The notes: a model not told the origin generated them from the sequence alone. A stretch of 64,000 bases of DNA from Mesorhizobium zhangyense (GCF_011045115.1 NZ_JAAKZG010000002.1:372001-436000), one strand, 5' to 3'. Positions 41,348-53,263 are shown, counted from the stretch's first letter. A program made the numbers and translations.

Positions 41348-41704
41348 TCACGCAGCCGTGGCGAACGCGTCGGCCAAACCGGCATAGGCGGCAGCAATGC
41401 CGGCTATGGGGCTCTTGCTCTTGGCCGCTGTCTCGACACGCAACTGACCGCCATTGAGCGGCATGGTCATCACGAGAAACTGCCGCTTCTCGCCCTCGCC
41501 GACAAAAGCGGCGGCCGCGTGATGCGGTTCATTTCCGTCATCGACCCGCATCTTGAACAGAAGCGTGCCGTTGACGGCGTCGAGGGCGCCGCGGATCACG
41601 GTCTCGAAATCCTGCTCGGATATGGGTTTGCCTTTTGCGGGCAGCTCCGTGGCGTTCTCCGACACGACGTTTACAAGCTTCTCTGCTACAGGTTGCTTGG
41701 ACAT
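41348..41704 (-). CDS. Conserved hypothetical protein, small
   Basis: 118 residues from ATG 41704 (MSKQPVAEKLVNVVSEN); the frame runs four codons further upstream. Mixed alpha/beta, no signal, no membrane helix, with TVIRGALDAVNGTLLFKMRVDDGNEPHHAAAAFVGEGEKRQFLVMTMPL. I do not recognise the family. It is flanked by the aminotransferase gene on the same strand (119-base gap) and the divergent acyl-CoA ligase gene. Codon usage matches the neighbours, so it is probably real. Confidence 0.65.
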   Translation of the reverse strand: MSKQPVAEKLVNVVSENATELPAKGKPISEQDFETVIRGALDAVNGTLLFKMRVDDGNEPHHAAAAFVGEGEKRQFLVMTMPLNGGQLRVETAAKSKSPIAGIAAAYAGLADAFATAA

Positions 41705-42033
41705 GCGAAACCTCATCGTATTTCGCCAGTTTCACCCCACCGCCAAGAAGGATCAGCGGTTACAATGGCCGGATTGTGACGAAAACGCTACCGGCAATGT
41801 TAGCAAATCATCTTGGCTGTACTTGAGTTTCGACGCACAAGCCCAAAATTCGAATTCGAATTTTGCAAAGGTTTATACGCGAATTCAAAGCGTTACGGTG
41901 TCCTTTGGGTGTCCAGCAACATGCGCGGCACTCTAGGCAATTCGGCTAAGAGCACTGGCCTAACGCGAGGTCACCACTGGACAATCTGACAGTTCCTTCC
42001 ACAATGGCCCAAACAAAAATGGGAGGGACTGGA
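41705..42033. other. Intergenic region upstream of acyl-CoA ligase gene, 329 bases
   Basis: AT-richer than its surroundings, no credible gene. Contains the 22-bp perfect palindrome at 41844-41865 and, after it, GGTTTATACGCGAATTCAAAGCG. It separates divergent genes, so it should carry both promoters; no -35/-10 pair was convincing. Confidence 0.5.
41844..41865. promoter_or_regulatory. 22-bp perfect palindrome, candidate operator
   Basis: Each half is CAAAATTCGAA and the reverse complement follows directly, giving a perfect even palindrome with a central GAATTC. It is 168 bases before the ATG of the acyl-CoA ligase. Length and symmetry fit a dimeric TetR- or GntR-type regulator; no regulator gene is adjacent. 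Confidence 0.6.
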
Positions 42034-43677
<1,644 letters not shown>

Positions 43678-43757
43678 CCCCCGCATATGCAAGGCTTCTA
43701 CGGCGCTGCGAAACGCTTTATTGAAGCGCCAACGGAATCGACCTGCGGCGCAAGCAC

Positions 43758-44558
43758 ATGAGAGCATATCTGGAACGACGGACGGCAAGGACCGCCGGCT
43801 GGTCGCGGTGGCTGGCGAGCTTCTCGGTGGTGTTGTTCATCGTTGCCGGTCTTGCGCATCGCTACGGCCTGCTGGAGACGCCGGTCTTTCTGGTGGTCTT
43901 GGTGCTTGTGGCTGCGCTCGCGATTTGTGCACTGGCCTTCGCGGCCTTTGCCTTTTCGCGGGTGTGGAACAATGGTGATCTGGGCGGCGGCGACCTGACC
44001 TGGGGGACGGTCGTCGCGCTTGCGGTGCTCGTGCCGTATCTGATCACCGGATATCGCGGGGTCATCTATCCGCAACTCAACGACATTTCCACTGATCTGG
44101 ACGAGCCGCCGGCGCTGACGCTGGCAGCTAAAGCGCGCACCGCGGACATGGATACCATTACGCCTTTCACACCCGAGCGCCGAAAGCTTCAGACGGACAA
44201 ATACCCGGATGTGACGGGCCGGCGCTATGAGCTGCCCTTCGACCGTACGCTCGACGCGGTGGAGGCCGTGATTGCGCAGGAAGGCTGGAAACGGGAGGGC
44301 CCGAAGCCTGACGCGGAAGGGCAGAGCGAGGTTACGGTGGAGGCGCTGGCCTTCACCACCATCCTTGCGTTCCCTATCGACGTCGCTGTGAGGTTGATCG
44401 ACGAAGGCGACACCACCTATGTCGATATGCGTTCGGCATCGCGCTATGGCAGGCACGATTTCGGCGACAATGCCGCCCGTATCACGGCGTTTTTCGAAAC
44501 GCTCGATACCGAGGTTGCGACACTTTCGGGAACTGTTCCGGCCGTGCCCGCCCCATAG
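43758..44558 (+). CDS. DUF1499 domain membrane protein
   Basis: 266 residues. Three hydrophobic helices in the first 105 residues (about 19-37, 43-67, 82-102) are followed by a soluble DUF1499 domain with RYELPFDRTLDAVEAVIAQEGWKREG and the signature VDMRSASRYGRHDFGDNAARITAFF. The family is common in alphaproteobacteria and plastids; function unknown. ATG 43758 is 80 bases after the ligase gene on the same strand; convergent with the MBL gene. Confidence 0.85.
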   Translation: MRAYLERRTARTAGWSRWLASFSVVLFIVAGLAHRYGLLETPVFLVVLVLVAALAICALAFAAFAFSRVWNNGDLGGGDLTWGTVVALAVLVPYLITGYRGVIYPQLNDISTDLDEPPALTLAAKARTADMDTITPFTPERRKLQTDKYPDVTGRRYELPFDRTLDAVEAVIAQEGWKREGPKPDAEGQSEVTVEALAFTTILAFPIDVAVRLIDEGDTTYVDMRSASRYGRHDFGDNAARITAFFETLDTEVATLSGTVPAVPAP

Positions 44559-44566
44559 AGGGTAGC

Positions 44567-45472
44567 TCAGGCCGGCGCGAAAATGGCGTCGATCGAGGGT
44601 TCATTCTCGGTAACCGCGGCGCCACGCGCCACAAGATCCTCAAGATGGGCCAGTACCGAGAGGCCGGCTGCCCCATGCAGACGTGGATCGGTGTCGCGAT
44701 AGATGGCTGCGACGAGGTCGGGAATCGAGCGGTCTCCGGATTTCAGCCGCTCGAGGATGGCGCGCTCGCGCATCTTTCTATGCGCCTTCAGCCCGCGCAT
44801 GAAGGGTTGCGGCTTCGTCACCGGTCCGCCGTGGCCGGGCAGAAGCAGGTGATCATCGCGTGCCAGAAGCTTGTCGAGTGAAGCCATATAGTCTGTCATC
44901 GCTCCATCCGGCGGCGCGACGATTGTGGTCGCCCAGGCCATGACATGGTCGGCGGAAAACAGGATGCCGGTTCCCTCCAGCGAAAAGGCGGCATGGTTGG
45001 CCGCATGGCCCGGCGTCAGAACCGTGCCGATGCGCCAGCCATCGCCTTCGACGATGTCGCCATCGCGCAGTACGAGGTCTGGCCTGAAATCGATATCGCC
45101 ACTGGCGTCGAGCGGATTGATTTCGCCGATCCTCAATGGACGCGCGGCGCGATGCGGCCCTTCGGCGGCAACCGTCGCACCGGTTTGGCGCGCAAGCCGC
45201 GCCGCGAGCGGAGAATGGTCTCTATGGGTATGGCTGACGAAGATGTGGCTGACGGGACGCCCGGAAATCGCGCTGATCAGAGCGTCGTAATGGGCGTCAT
45301 CCTCGGGACCGGGATCGATGACGGCCAGCGTATCGCGTCCGACGATGTAGCTGTTCGTGCCGTAAAAAGTGAAGGCGCTCGGATTGTTGACAGTCAGCCG
45401 GGATACTCCCGGAGCGATCTCCACGGGCTGTCCGTAGTGAGGCTCGAACTTGGTATCGAAATGCATGGCCAT
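44567..45472 (-). CDS. MBL-fold metallo-hydrolase (LACTB2-like)
   Basis: 301 residues with the zinc motif HTHRDHSPLAARL (about 81-86), later histidines in TPGHAANHAAFSL and LLPGHGGPV, and AVIDPGPEDDAHYDALISAI before the motif. The C-terminal winged-helix part (HRKMRERAILERLKSGDRSIPDLVAAIYRD) is the one found in LACTB2-type ribonuclease-like hydrolases. Substrate unknown; may be a nuclease or thioesterase. Confidence 0.9.
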   Translation of the reverse strand: MAMHFDTKFEPHYGQPVEIAPGVSRLTVNNPSAFTFYGTNSYIVGRDTLAVIDPGPEDDAHYDALISAISGRPVSHIFVSHTHRDHSPLAARLARQTGATVAAEGPHRAARPLRIGEINPLDASGDIDFRPDLVLRDGDIVEGDGWRIGTVLTPGHAANHAAFSLEGTGILFSADHVMAWATTIVAPPDGAMTDYMASLDKLLARDDHLLLPGHGGPVTKPQPFMRGLKAHRKMRERAILERLKSGDRSIPDLVAAIYRDTDPRLHGAAGLSVLAHLEDLVARGAAVTENEPSIDAIFAPA

Positions 45473-45583
45473 TGTTCTGCTTTTTCCAGGCGGCGGTGTG
45501 AAACCCTCAAAACTGGTTGCCGCTTAGCACGGCAGGCAATATACGCAAACCCGACTGCTTTCGATCGGCGTTTGCGACCGCCG

Positions 45584-46942
45584 TCAGGCTGGCTTCTCGG
45601 CGGCGCTCGGGTCAGAGACCAGCATCATCGATGTCCCGGCAGCGAGATATGTTCCGGTAATCAGGAATATCACCATCATCGTATCCAGAATATCGTGACC
45701 CAGAATGATGCTGGTCAAGCCTGAGATCATGTAGGTGACGACCAGTATGACGAGCAGGGTCGCGCCAAATCTCTCGACCTCGTCGTGACTATCCCGGAAA
45801 CATCTGAACGCGGTGGCACTCGCTGCTGCGAATATTGCCAGCAGCGCCAGCAAGCCGATCAGTCCGGCCTCTACGGTGATGGTTGCGAAGCCGTTGTGAA
45901 AATGTGTGAAGGTGAAGTCGAGACCGTACTGGTCCCGCAGGCCGGTGGTTATCAACTGGCGCGTCGATCCCATCCCGTAACCGATGAACGGGCGTTGCTG
46001 GACCAGATCAAGCGCCATTTCCCAAAGTGAAAGCCGCACGCCGAGCGACGTTTCCTGCTGGTCGTTCACGGCCAGCTTGTCCCAGTCGGCGGCAACCTTG
46101 CCCATCCGATCCGCGACAGTCGGGGCGCCAGCAGCCGCGATCGCCACGAAAATCGCGGCGATGATCACGGCGTTTCTTGGCGAGATGTATCGGGAAAGGG
46201 TCCGCCGATAGATCCAGAGGATGGCAGCCGTTGCCACGAAACTGCTGATCCACAGGGCACGGCTTCCGGAAAAAATCAGGCCGATCCATGAAGCTGCAAA
46301 TGCGCCGGCCAATGGAAGCGTAAGTTTCTTTTCCTGAAGGAAAAATATGCCGGCAAGCGAGACCGCGCCGGTGAGGCCGATCACCGTGGCGAAAACGATC
46401 GGGTTTCCTGCTCCGCCCCAGGCCCGCTCACCCAGGTAGTAATACTGAAACGCGGCGACCGCGAGCCCCGCATAACATGCGATCATGCTGGCCAGCACGG
46501 AGGTGCGGGCGACATCGGCTTTGTTCGAAATGCTCCAGAGGGAATAGGAAAACGGAAAGAGAAGAAGCGTCGCAAGGCGCAGCAGGTGCCGCATGTCGCC
46601 GAATGTCTGGCTGTTCCAGATCGTAGAAACGGCAATGACCAGACAATAGGTGATGAGCACGATCGTCATCACCCACATTGCCCTGTCGCGGCTGAACTTG
46701 CGCCTGCCCGTCACGATCTCGAACAGGCACCACAATGCACCGCCGTGCCAGATGAAGCTGACCGCCGAGCCGGCAGCCGGAGGTGTGACAAAGCAAAGGA
46801 ACGTGAAGAGCTTGTTGACGGATCGGTAGTTCAGGAGATCTTTCGAAAACACGAAGCTGTTCCGGTATCGAGAATTGAGCTGCGGCCCAAGAGTTTCGTG
46901 GCAATTGTACTCACATCTGCCGTCTTGCACATCACCTGCCAT
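45584..46942 (-). CDS. O-antigen ligase family (Wzy_C) membrane protein
   Basis: About 452 residues with ten or more membrane helices and a large periplasmic loop. The Wzy_C/WaaL region contains SGSRALWISSFVATAAILW, RPFIGYGMGSTRQLI and FTFTHFHNGFATITVEAGLIGLLA with the conserved H-x-HN. Such proteins ligate or polymerise O-antigen or other surface polysaccharide. The start is uncertain: ATG 46942 lacks a ribosome site, and GTG 46852 (GGA 8 bases upstream) may be right and would give 422 residues starting before the first helix. Divergent from cysD. Confidence 0.82.
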   Translation of the reverse strand: MAGDVQDGRCEYNCHETLGPQLNSRYRNSFVFSKDLLNYRSVNKLFTFLCFVTPPAAGSAVSFIWHGGALWCLFEIVTGRRKFSRDRAMWVMTIVLITYCLVIAVSTIWNSQTFGDMRHLLRLATLLLFPFSYSLWSISNKADVARTSVLASMIACYAGLAVAAFQYYYLGERAWGGAGNPIVFATVIGLTGAVSLAGIFFLQEKKLTLPLAGAFAASWIGLIFSGSRALWISSFVATAAILWIYRRTLSRYISPRNAVIIAAIFVAIAAAGAPTVADRMGKVAADWDKLAVNDQQETSLGVRLSLWEMALDLVQQRPFIGYGMGSTRQLITTGLRDQYGLDFTFTHFHNGFATITVEAGLIGLLALLAIFAAASATAFRCFRDSHDEVERFGATLLVILVVTYMISGLTSIILGHDILDTMMVIFLITGTYLAAGTSMMLVSDPSAAEKPA

Positions 46943-47196
46943 GCGGCCAGCAGCGGTGCAATGCAATTCCCAGTCTTCGCCTGCGGCCTATTTGCGTATC
47001 CATGCCTGCGGCAGGTCGTTTTGCGGCAAGAGAACAGGATTCCAACAGGCGGCCCGAATGCGCACGTTCCAATCGGGCATGGCGGCAAATTTGGTAGCGT
47101 TCTCCTTGAGCGCAAGGCGTTTTGTGAGAAAATTCCACCAAATACAGAATATTGCCGTCGCAGGCTTCGCGAGCGGACAAATTTCAAAGGCCTCCG

Positions 47197-48102
47197 ATGC
47201 TTGCCAAGCTATCCCACCTCGATCGGCTCGAAGCCGAAGCGATCCATATATTCCGTGAGGTGGCGGCGACCTTCACCAAGCCGGTCATGCTTTATTCGGT
47301 GGGCAAGGATTCGTCGGTGCTGCTGCATCTGGCGATGAAGGCCTTCTATCCGGCCAAGCCCCCGTTCCCCTTCCTGCATGTCGACACCACCTGGAAGTTC
47401 CGCGAGATGATCGAGTTTCGCGATTCCATGGCCGAGAAGCTGGGCTTCGACCTGCTCGTCCATATCAACGAAGACGGTGTCCGCGATGGCATCAACCCGT
47501 TCGACCACGGCTCGAACACGCATACCCATGTCATGAAGACGGTGGGCCTGCGCCAGGCGCTCGACAAATACGGCTTCGACGCGGCATTCGGCGGTGCGCG
47601 CCGCGACGAGGAAAAGTCGCGTGCCAAGGAGCGCATTTTTTCCTTCCGCAATGCAAGCCATGCCTGGGACCCGAAGAACCAGCGCCCGGAGATGTGGAAG
47701 ATTTTCAACACACGCGTCGCACCGGGCGAATCGATCCGCGTCTTCCCACTGTCGAACTGGACCGAACTCGATATCTGGCAATATATTTTGCAGGAAGATA
47801 TCCCGATCGTGCCGCTGTATTTCGCCAAGGAGCGCCCGGTCGTCGAGCGCGACGGCATGCTCATCCTGCGTGATGACGAGCGCATGAAACTGCGGCCCGG
47901 CGAGAAGGTCGAGAACCGTCTCGTGCGCTTCCGCACGCTTGGCTGCTACCCGCTGACCGGCGCGATCGAATCCGACGCCGACGATCTCGATGGCATCGTC
48001 AGCGAAATGCTGATCGCCCGTACCTCCGAACGGCAGGGCCGCCTGATCGACCGCGACGAGGCCGGCTCGATGGAAAAGAAGAAGCGCGAAGGGTACTTTT
48101 GA
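47197..48102 (+). CDS. cysD: Sulfate adenylyltransferase subunit 2
   Basis: 301 residues from ATG 47197, the standard CysD length. The PP-loop is [12 protein letters not shown], followed by [40 protein letters not shown] and the C-terminal [53 protein letters not shown] region, nearly invariant in CysD/NodP. With CysN it makes adenosine 5'-phosphosulfate from ATP and sulfate. The TGA stop is 2 bases before the cysNC start. Confidence 0.95.
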   Translation: MLAKLSHLDRLEAEAIHIFREVAATFTKPVMLYSVGKDSSVLLHLAMKAFYPAKPPFPFLHVDTTWKFREMIEFRDSMAEKLGFDLLVHINEDGVRDGINPFDHGSNTHTHVMKTVGLRQALDKYGFDAAFGGARRDEEKSRAKERIFSFRNASHAWDPKNQRPEMWKIFNTRVAPGESIRVFPLSNWTELDIWQYILQEDIPIVPLYFAKERPVVERDGMLILRDDERMKLRPGEKVENRLVRFRTLGCYPLTGAIESDADDLDGIVSEMLIARTSERQGRLIDRDEAGSMEKKKREGYF

Positions 48103-48104
48103 GT

Positions 48105-50042
48105 ATGCGCCACATCATGGCCGAAAATCTCGTCGCGACAGACACGGTGCGCGAATACCTGGCGAGCCAGGAGCAAAAGTCGCTGCTGCGCTTCCTCACC
48201 TGCGGATCGGTCGATGACGGCAAGTCGACGCTGATCGGCCGCCTGCTTTCGGACACCAAGCAGATTTTCGAGGACCAGCTCGCGACGCTGGAGCGCGATT
48301 CGCGCAAGCACGGTACGACCGGTGACGACATCGATTTCGCGCTGCTGGTCGACGGGCTGGAGGCTGAACGCGAGCAGGGCATCACCATCGATGTTGCCTA
48401 CCGCTTCTTCGCCACGCCGAAGCGCAAATTCATCGTCGCCGACACGCCGGGCCACGAGCAATACACCCGCAACATGGCGACCGGTGCCTCCACCGCCGAT
48501 CTCGCCATCGTGCTGATCGACGCGCGTCAGGGCGTTCTGCGCCAGACGCGGCGGCATTCCATCATCGCCTCGCTGCTCGGCATTCGCCACATCGTGCTGG
48601 CGGTCAACAAGATCGATCTGGTCGGCTTCGACCGTCAGGTATTCGAGCGGATCGTCGCGGAATACTCAGAGTTCGCCAAGGATCTCGGCTTCGAGAGCAT
48701 CGCGCCGATACCGATGTCGGCGCGCTACGGCGACAACGTCACGCGGCGCTCCGAGAAACTGGGCTGGTATGCCGGGCCGACGCTGGTCGAGCATCTGGAG
48801 ACTGTGGAAGTCGACCGCGCTGCGATCGAGAAGCCGTTCCGCTTTCCGGTGCAGTATGTGAACCGCCCGAACCTGGATTTCCGTGGCTTTGCCGGTACGG
48901 TTGCCTCCGGTTCGATCGCGCAGGGCGACGAGATCGTCGTGGCGAAGTCCGGCAAGTTCTCCAAGATCAAGCGCATCGTCGCAAGCGGTGGCGACCTGAA
49001 GCAGGCGGTCGAGGGCCAGGCGGTCACCATCGTTCTGGAGGACGAGGTCGAGGTCTCGCGCGGCAATCTTCTGGTCGCGCCAGGCGCCCGTCCGCAGGTG
49101 GCCGACCAGTTCACGGCAAACATCGTCTGGTTCGATGAACAGGCACTGCTGCCGGGGCGTTCCTACATTCTGCGCACCGAGACGGACCAGGCCAACGCCA
49201 CCGTCACCGACCTGAAATACCGCTTGAACGTCAATGACTTCGCGCATGAGGCGGCGAAGTCGCTCGAAATGAACGAGGTCGGCGTCTGCAACATTTCGGC
49301 CCAGTCGCCGCTGGCTTTCGACACGTTTGCGGAGAACCGCACGACCGGTGCGTTCATCCTGATCGACCGGCTGACCAATGCGACCGTTGGCGCCGGCATG
49401 ATCCTTCACACGCTGCGCCGCGCCGATAACATCCATTGGCAGTCGCTCGATGTGACGAAGCATTCGCGCGCCGCCGCCAAGCATCAGAAGCCGACCGTGC
49501 TGTGGTTCACCGGCCTGTCCGGTTCGGGCAAGTCGACCATCGCCAACCTGCTTGAGAAGAAACTGCACGCCACCGGCCGCCACACCTACATCCTCGATGG
49601 CGACAATGTCCGTCACGGTCTCAACCGCGATCTCGGCTTCACGGAGGCAGACCGCGTGGAAAACATCCGCCGCGTGGCGGAGGTGGCCAAGCTCATGGCC
49701 GATGCCGGTCTTGTCGTGCTGGTCTCCTTCATTTCGCCCTTCCGCGCCGAGCGCCAGTTGGCACGCGAACTGCTGGAGGAGGGCGAATTCGTCGAGGTGT
49801 TCGTCGACACGCCTTTCGAGGAATGCGCCAGCCGCGACCCGAAGGGGCTTTATGCGCGCGCGCTGAATGGCGAGATCAAGAACTTCACCGGTGTCGATTC
49901 GCCATACGAAGCACCGGAAAAGCCGGAAATCCACTTGCAAACGCTCGGCAGAACACCTGAAGAGATGGTAGATGTACTCGAAGGCTGGCTGAGTGAGCGC
50001 GACATTGCAGATCAACAATACGACGACGGCGGCGGTATCTGA
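48105..50042 (+). CDS. cysN/cysC: Bifunctional sulfate adenylyltransferase subunit 1 / adenylylsulfate kinase
   Basis: 645 residues, a CysN-CysC fusion of the NodQ type. GTPase part: [14 protein letters not shown] (P-loop), [20 protein letters not shown], then two elongation-factor-like beta barrels (about 240-440). Kinase part from about 450: [18 protein letters not shown] (Walker A), [15 protein letters not shown] and FISPFRAER. The product is PAPS for assimilation and for sulfating carbohydrates. Start ATG 48105; ATG 48117 is an alternative. Its last 50 bases overlap cysQ in another frame. Confidence 0.95.
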   Translation: MRHIMAENLVATDTVREYLASQEQKSLLRFLTCGSVDDGKSTLIGRLLSDTKQIFEDQLATLERDSRKHGTTGDDIDFALLVDGLEAEREQGITIDVAYRFFATPKRKFIVADTPGHEQYTRNMATGASTADLAIVLIDARQGVLRQTRRHSIIASLLGIRHIVLAVNKIDLVGFDRQVFERIVAEYSEFAKDLGFESIAPIPMSARYGDNVTRRSEKLGWYAGPTLVEHLETVEVDRAAIEKPFRFPVQYVNRPNLDFRGFAGTVASGSIAQGDEIVVAKSGKFSKIKRIVASGGDLKQAVEGQAVTIVLEDEVEVSRGNLLVAPGARPQVADQFTANIVWFDEQALLPGRSYILRTETDQANATVTDLKYRLNVNDFAHEAAKSLEMNEVGVCNISAQSPLAFDTFAENRTTGAFILIDRLTNATVGAGMILHTLRRADNIHWQSLDVTKHSRAAAKHQKPTVLWFTGLSGSGKSTIANLLEKKLHATGRHTYILDGDNVRHGLNRDLGFTEADRVENIRRVAEVAKLMADAGLVVLVSFISPFRAERQLARELLEEGEFVEVFVDTPFEECASRDPKGLYARALNGEIKNFTGVDSPYEAPEKPEIHLQTLGRTPEEMVDVLEGWLSERDIADQQYDDGGGI

Positions 50043-50847
50043 CGACGAAGCAATGCTAGCCGTCTTCGAGCGGCTGGCGCTGGATGCCGGCCGGGTCATC
50101 ATGGAAGTCTTCCATTCGAAGATGACCGTGGAAGAGAAGGCGGACTGCTCTCCGGTCACCGAGGCTGACCGCGCTGCCGAAAAGCTGATCCTCGAAGGCT
50201 TGCGCGCCGAATTTCCCGATATTCCCTGCGTTGCCGAGGAAGAGGCCTCCGAGGGCATCAAGGCGCCTGCTCTGGGCCGCGCCTTCTTCCTGATCGACCC
50301 GCTCGACGGAACGAAGGAATTCGTCAAGGGCAATGCGGATTTCACCGTCAACATAGCCCTGATCCGCGGTGACGTGCCGGAGATCGGGGTGGTCTATGCG
50401 CCTTGCAGCGGGCGGTTCTTTTCGGGCCGGCCGGGCCGGGCGGAGACGATAACCATTGGCGAGGATTTGACGATCGCCGGCCGCCGCAAGATTTCCGTCC
50501 GGGATGGGCGCACGCCGCTGACGATCGTCGCCAGCCGGTCGCACCGGACGCCGGAGACGGACGCTTTCATCAGAAAAATCGAGGCGGCGGAGATCGTCTC
50601 GGTCGGCTCGTCGCTGAAGTTTTGTCTGTTGGCCGCCGGCGAGGCCGATGTCTATCCGCGCTTCAGCCGCACCATGGAGTGGGATACGGCGGCTGGCGAC
50701 GCGATCCTGCGCGCCGCTGGCGGCACCACCAAGACCACCGACGGCAAGCCGCTGGTCTATGGCAAGCGCAACCAGACGCATGATGCGGATTTCGCCAACC
50801 CGTCCTTCATCGCGACGGGCCGGGTTTCCGGCGCGCCGTGGTTTTGA
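49993..50847 (+). CDS. cysQ: 3'(2'),5'-bisphosphate nucleotidase CysQ
   Basis: 284 residues from GTG 49993, with GAAGG 9 bases upstream; ATG 50053 would give 264 residues. Inositol-monophosphatase-like metal sites: [28 protein letters not shown] and [16 protein letters not shown]. It removes PAP released from PAPS-using enzymes, and its overlap with cysNC fits a shared sulfate-activation transcript. Converges with the DegT aminotransferase gene. Confidence 0.93.
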   Translation: MSATLQINNTTTAAVSDDEAMLAVFERLALDAGRVIMEVFHSKMTVEEKADCSPVTEADRAAEKLILEGLRAEFPDIPCVAEEEASEGIKAPALGRAFFLIDPLDGTKEFVKGNADFTVNIALIRGDVPEIGVVYAPCSGRFFSGRPGRAETITIGEDLTIAGRRKISVRDGRTPLTIVASRSHRTPETDAFIRKIEAAEIVSVGSSLKFCLLAAGEADVYPRFSRTMEWDTAAGDAILRAAGGTTKTTDGKPLVYGKRNQTHDADFANPSFIATGRVSGAPWF

Positions 50848-50854
50848 TTGCGTG

Positions 50855-50874
50855 GCCGCGGATTACTCCGCGGC
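50855..50874. terminator. Convergent hairpin between cysQ and DegT-type gene
   Basis: Perfect 8-bp stem GCCGCGGA / TCCGCGGC with a TTAC loop, 8 bases after the cysQ stop. It includes the TAA stop (50863-50865) of the minus-strand gene, so it is placed to end both transcripts. Confidence 0.6.
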
Positions 50875-52005
50875 GTGCTGGGCCGATTTCGAGGCGATGA
50901 AATCGCTGATCGTGCTGATGATGCGGTCCTGGTCCTCAGCTGACAGATAAGCGTGCATCGGCAGGCACAGGATGCGCGTGGGCAGAGCTTCCGACACCGG
51001 CAGGCCACTGGGAGCTTGTGGATAATCCTTGTAGGCCACCTGCTGGTGCAGCGGCTTCACATAATAGATCACCGACGGAATGCCCTTTTCCTGCAGATGC
51101 GCCTTCAGCGCGTCGCGGTGCGGCGTCTCGATGGCGTATTGCGCCCAGGCAGAGCGGTGGCCCTGCGGGACGTGGGCGACCTTCACGACATTGTGGAGGC
51201 CGTCGCGATAGCGTTGCGCAACCTTCTGGCGCGCCACCATCTCGTCTTCGAGGATCGCCAGCTTCTCGATCAGAATCGCCGCCTGCAGCGTGTCGAGGCG
51301 TGAATTCAGGCCGACATGGACGTTGTCATACTGGGTCTCGCCCTTGCCGTGGAAGGCGAAGGAGCGCAGGCGCGCGGCGAACTCGTCGTCATTGGTGAAC
51401 ATCGCGCCGCCGTCGCCATAGCAGCCGAGCGGCTTGGCCGGATAGAAGCTGGTCGAGGCGACCTTGCCGAACCCGCCGCACATCTTGCCGTCGATCGAAC
51501 CGCCGATAGCCTGGGCAGCGTCCTCGATCACCAGCAGGTCTTCGCGCTCGGCGATCTCGGCGATTGCGGCATAGTTCGCACCGAGGCCGAACAGGTCAAC
51601 CGGGATGATGGCGCGCGGCTTGAGGCGGCCTTCGGCCTTGATCATGGCGATTGCAGCTTCAAGGCTTGCAATGTCGATATTGTAGGTCTCGGCGTCGACG
51701 TCGATGAATACCGGCTCGGCCTTGGCGAGCGCCACGACTTCCGCCGTCGCGGCGAAGGTGAAGCTCGGCACGAACACCGCGTCGCCAGGACCGATGCCGG
51801 AAGCGAGCAGCGGCAGCAGCAGTGCGTCGGTGCCATTGGCGCAGGCAACGACATTCTTCACGCCGACATAGGCCGCAAGCTTCTGTTCGAATTCGGTGAC
51901 CTGCGGCCCGAGGATGTATTTGCCCTCATCGACGACGCGGTGGATGGCGGCATCCAGCCGGTCACGGATTCTATCGCGCTGCGCGCCGAGATCGATGAAT
52001 TGCAT
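50863..52005 (-). CDS. DegT/DnrJ/EryC1/StrS family sugar aminotransferase
   Basis: 380 residues from ATG 52005; the frame upstream is not coding-like. Motifs: DLGAQRDRIRDRLDAAIHRVVDEGKYILGPQVTEFE, CANGTDALLLPLLA, FSFTFAATAEVVA-like (VPSFTFAATAEV), IEDAAQAIGG and the PLP lysine in SFYPAKPLGCYGDGGA. Such enzymes transaminate keto-sugar nucleotides for surface glycans (WbpE, QdtB, FdtB groups). Exact substrate unknown. Lies near the O-antigen ligase gene, across the cys genes. Confidence 0.92.
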   Translation of the reverse strand: MQFIDLGAQRDRIRDRLDAAIHRVVDEGKYILGPQVTEFEQKLAAYVGVKNVVACANGTDALLLPLLASGIGPGDAVFVPSFTFAATAEVVALAKAEPVFIDVDAETYNIDIASLEAAIAMIKAEGRLKPRAIIPVDLFGLGANYAAIAEIAEREDLLVIEDAAQAIGGSIDGKMCGGFGKVASTSFYPAKPLGCYGDGGAMFTNDDEFAARLRSFAFHGKGETQYDNVHVGLNSRLDTLQAAILIEKLAILEDEMVARQKVAQRYRDGLHNVVKVAHVPQGHRSAWAQYAIETPHRDALKAHLQEKGIPSVIYYVKPLHQQVAYKDYPQAPSGLPVSEALPTRILCLPMHAYLSAEDQDRIISTISDFIASKSAQHAAE

Positions 52006-52237
52006 AGTGGTTCCGAAGTCCTGTTTTTCGGGGTATAGGGCGGCTGATAGCAGAGTTGAACCGGGCGAGAAAGATTGGCTCGCGCATGGCTGCCCGGCGG
52101 ACGGTGCAAGCTCGTTACCAGCGGGAACGAACTTTGCCGACAAAGCGCCCGGAAATGAGGCAGCAATTGCCGTTCGGCAGGCGTGGGCCGGGCTCTTTTA
52201 CGCAGCGGCGAAATATAATGTGATCGGACCTGCAGGC

Positions 52238-53161
52238 CTATTCGATCTCGTGCCGCCAGGGCGGGTTTGCTCCGGCGCGGGAAACGGTGATCGCCGCAGC
52301 CTTGGAGCCGAGCGTCAAGGCGTCGTGGATTGCCGTGTCGGAAAGCTCTTCCAGCCCATCCTTGGTCAAGACGCCCTGCTCATGCAGGGAAGCCAGAACG
52401 CCGGCATTGAAAGTGTCGCCGGCACCGACCGTATCGACCACAGCGACGCGGTTCGGCTTCACGGAAACCGTGTGGCGCTTGGTGTAGCCGGTCGCGCCTT
52501 CGGCCCCGCGCGTCACCACGATGAGCTTCGGTCCGCTTTGCAGCCAGTCGTGGATAAGGTCTTCCTGCGGGCCTTCATGGCCGAACCAGGAAAGATCCTC
52601 ATCCGACAGCTTCACAATGTCGGCCATCGCCATCATCCGGCGGATGCGGTCGAGATGCTTTTCCTTGTCGGGAATGAAGCCGGGGCGGATGTTGGGGTCG
52701 AGCATGGTGACGCGGCGATCGTGCTCGCGGCGCATCAGCGCCTCATAGGCCGAGCCCGACGGTTCCGGTATCAGACTGATCGCGCCGAACAGCATGGCTT
52801 CGATATCGTCTTCGAACACCGGAAGATCGGCTTCCGTCAGCATCCGGCCGGCGGTGTTTTCATCGTAGAAAGTGTAGGTCGCGTGGCCGTCGGCCAGACG
52901 CACGAAGGCAAGTGTGGTCGGACGCGAAGAGACGTCGGCGTAGCGCGAGCCGACATTGCTCGATGCCAGCACTTCGCGGATCTGCTGGCCGAAAAGGTCC
53001 GACGACAGGCCCGAGAAGAATTCAACCGGCACGCCCAGCCGCCCCAGCGCAATTGCCGAGTTGAAGACTGCGCCGCCGGCATAGGGTGCGAAGGACGGCT
53101 CGCCGGCCGTGCTTTCGCGCGGCAGCATGTCGATCAGGGCTTCGCCGCAACACAGGATCAT
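52238..53161 (-). CDS. frcK: PfkB family carbohydrate kinase, probable fructokinase FrcK
   Basis: 307 residues. PfkB features: N-terminal GEALIDMLPRESTAGEPSFAPYAGGAVFNSAIALGRLG, the substrate and lid region, and the anion-hole motif DTVGAGDTFNAGVLASL (base Asp) near 250. Phosphorylates a sugar imported by the neighbouring frcBCA transporter, most likely fructose. Downstream of frcR on the minus strand with a 102-base gap. The symbol follows gene context. Confidence 0.85.
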   Translation of the reverse strand: MILCCGEALIDMLPRESTAGEPSFAPYAGGAVFNSAIALGRLGVPVEFFSGLSSDLFGQQIREVLASSNVGSRYADVSSRPTTLAFVRLADGHATYTFYDENTAGRMLTEADLPVFEDDIEAMLFGAISLIPEPSGSAYEALMRREHDRRVTMLDPNIRPGFIPDKEKHLDRIRRMMAMADIVKLSDEDLSWFGHEGPQEDLIHDWLQSGPKLIVVTRGAEGATGYTKRHTVSVKPNRVAVVDTVGAGDTFNAGVLASLHEQGVLTKDGLEELSDTAIHDALTLGSKAAAITVSRAGANPPWRHEIE

Positions 53162-53263
53162 GCTCGTTTACTCGCTTGTCGGTGAAAGAAAGGATTATGG
53201 CTGAAAAAGCCGGAACACGGGCAGACATCGAATGCAAGGCAGGGCAGGCGGGGGGGCATCTCG

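Noticed and set aside
45584-46942. O-antigen ligase-like gene as transferred DNA
   Set aside because: GC falls only slightly below its neighbours and no mobile-element traces or repeats are present at its borders.
48666-50354. Minus-strand open frame of 562 codons
   Set aside because: Opposite cysNC and cysQ, which have clear catalytic motifs; no ribosome site or family features.
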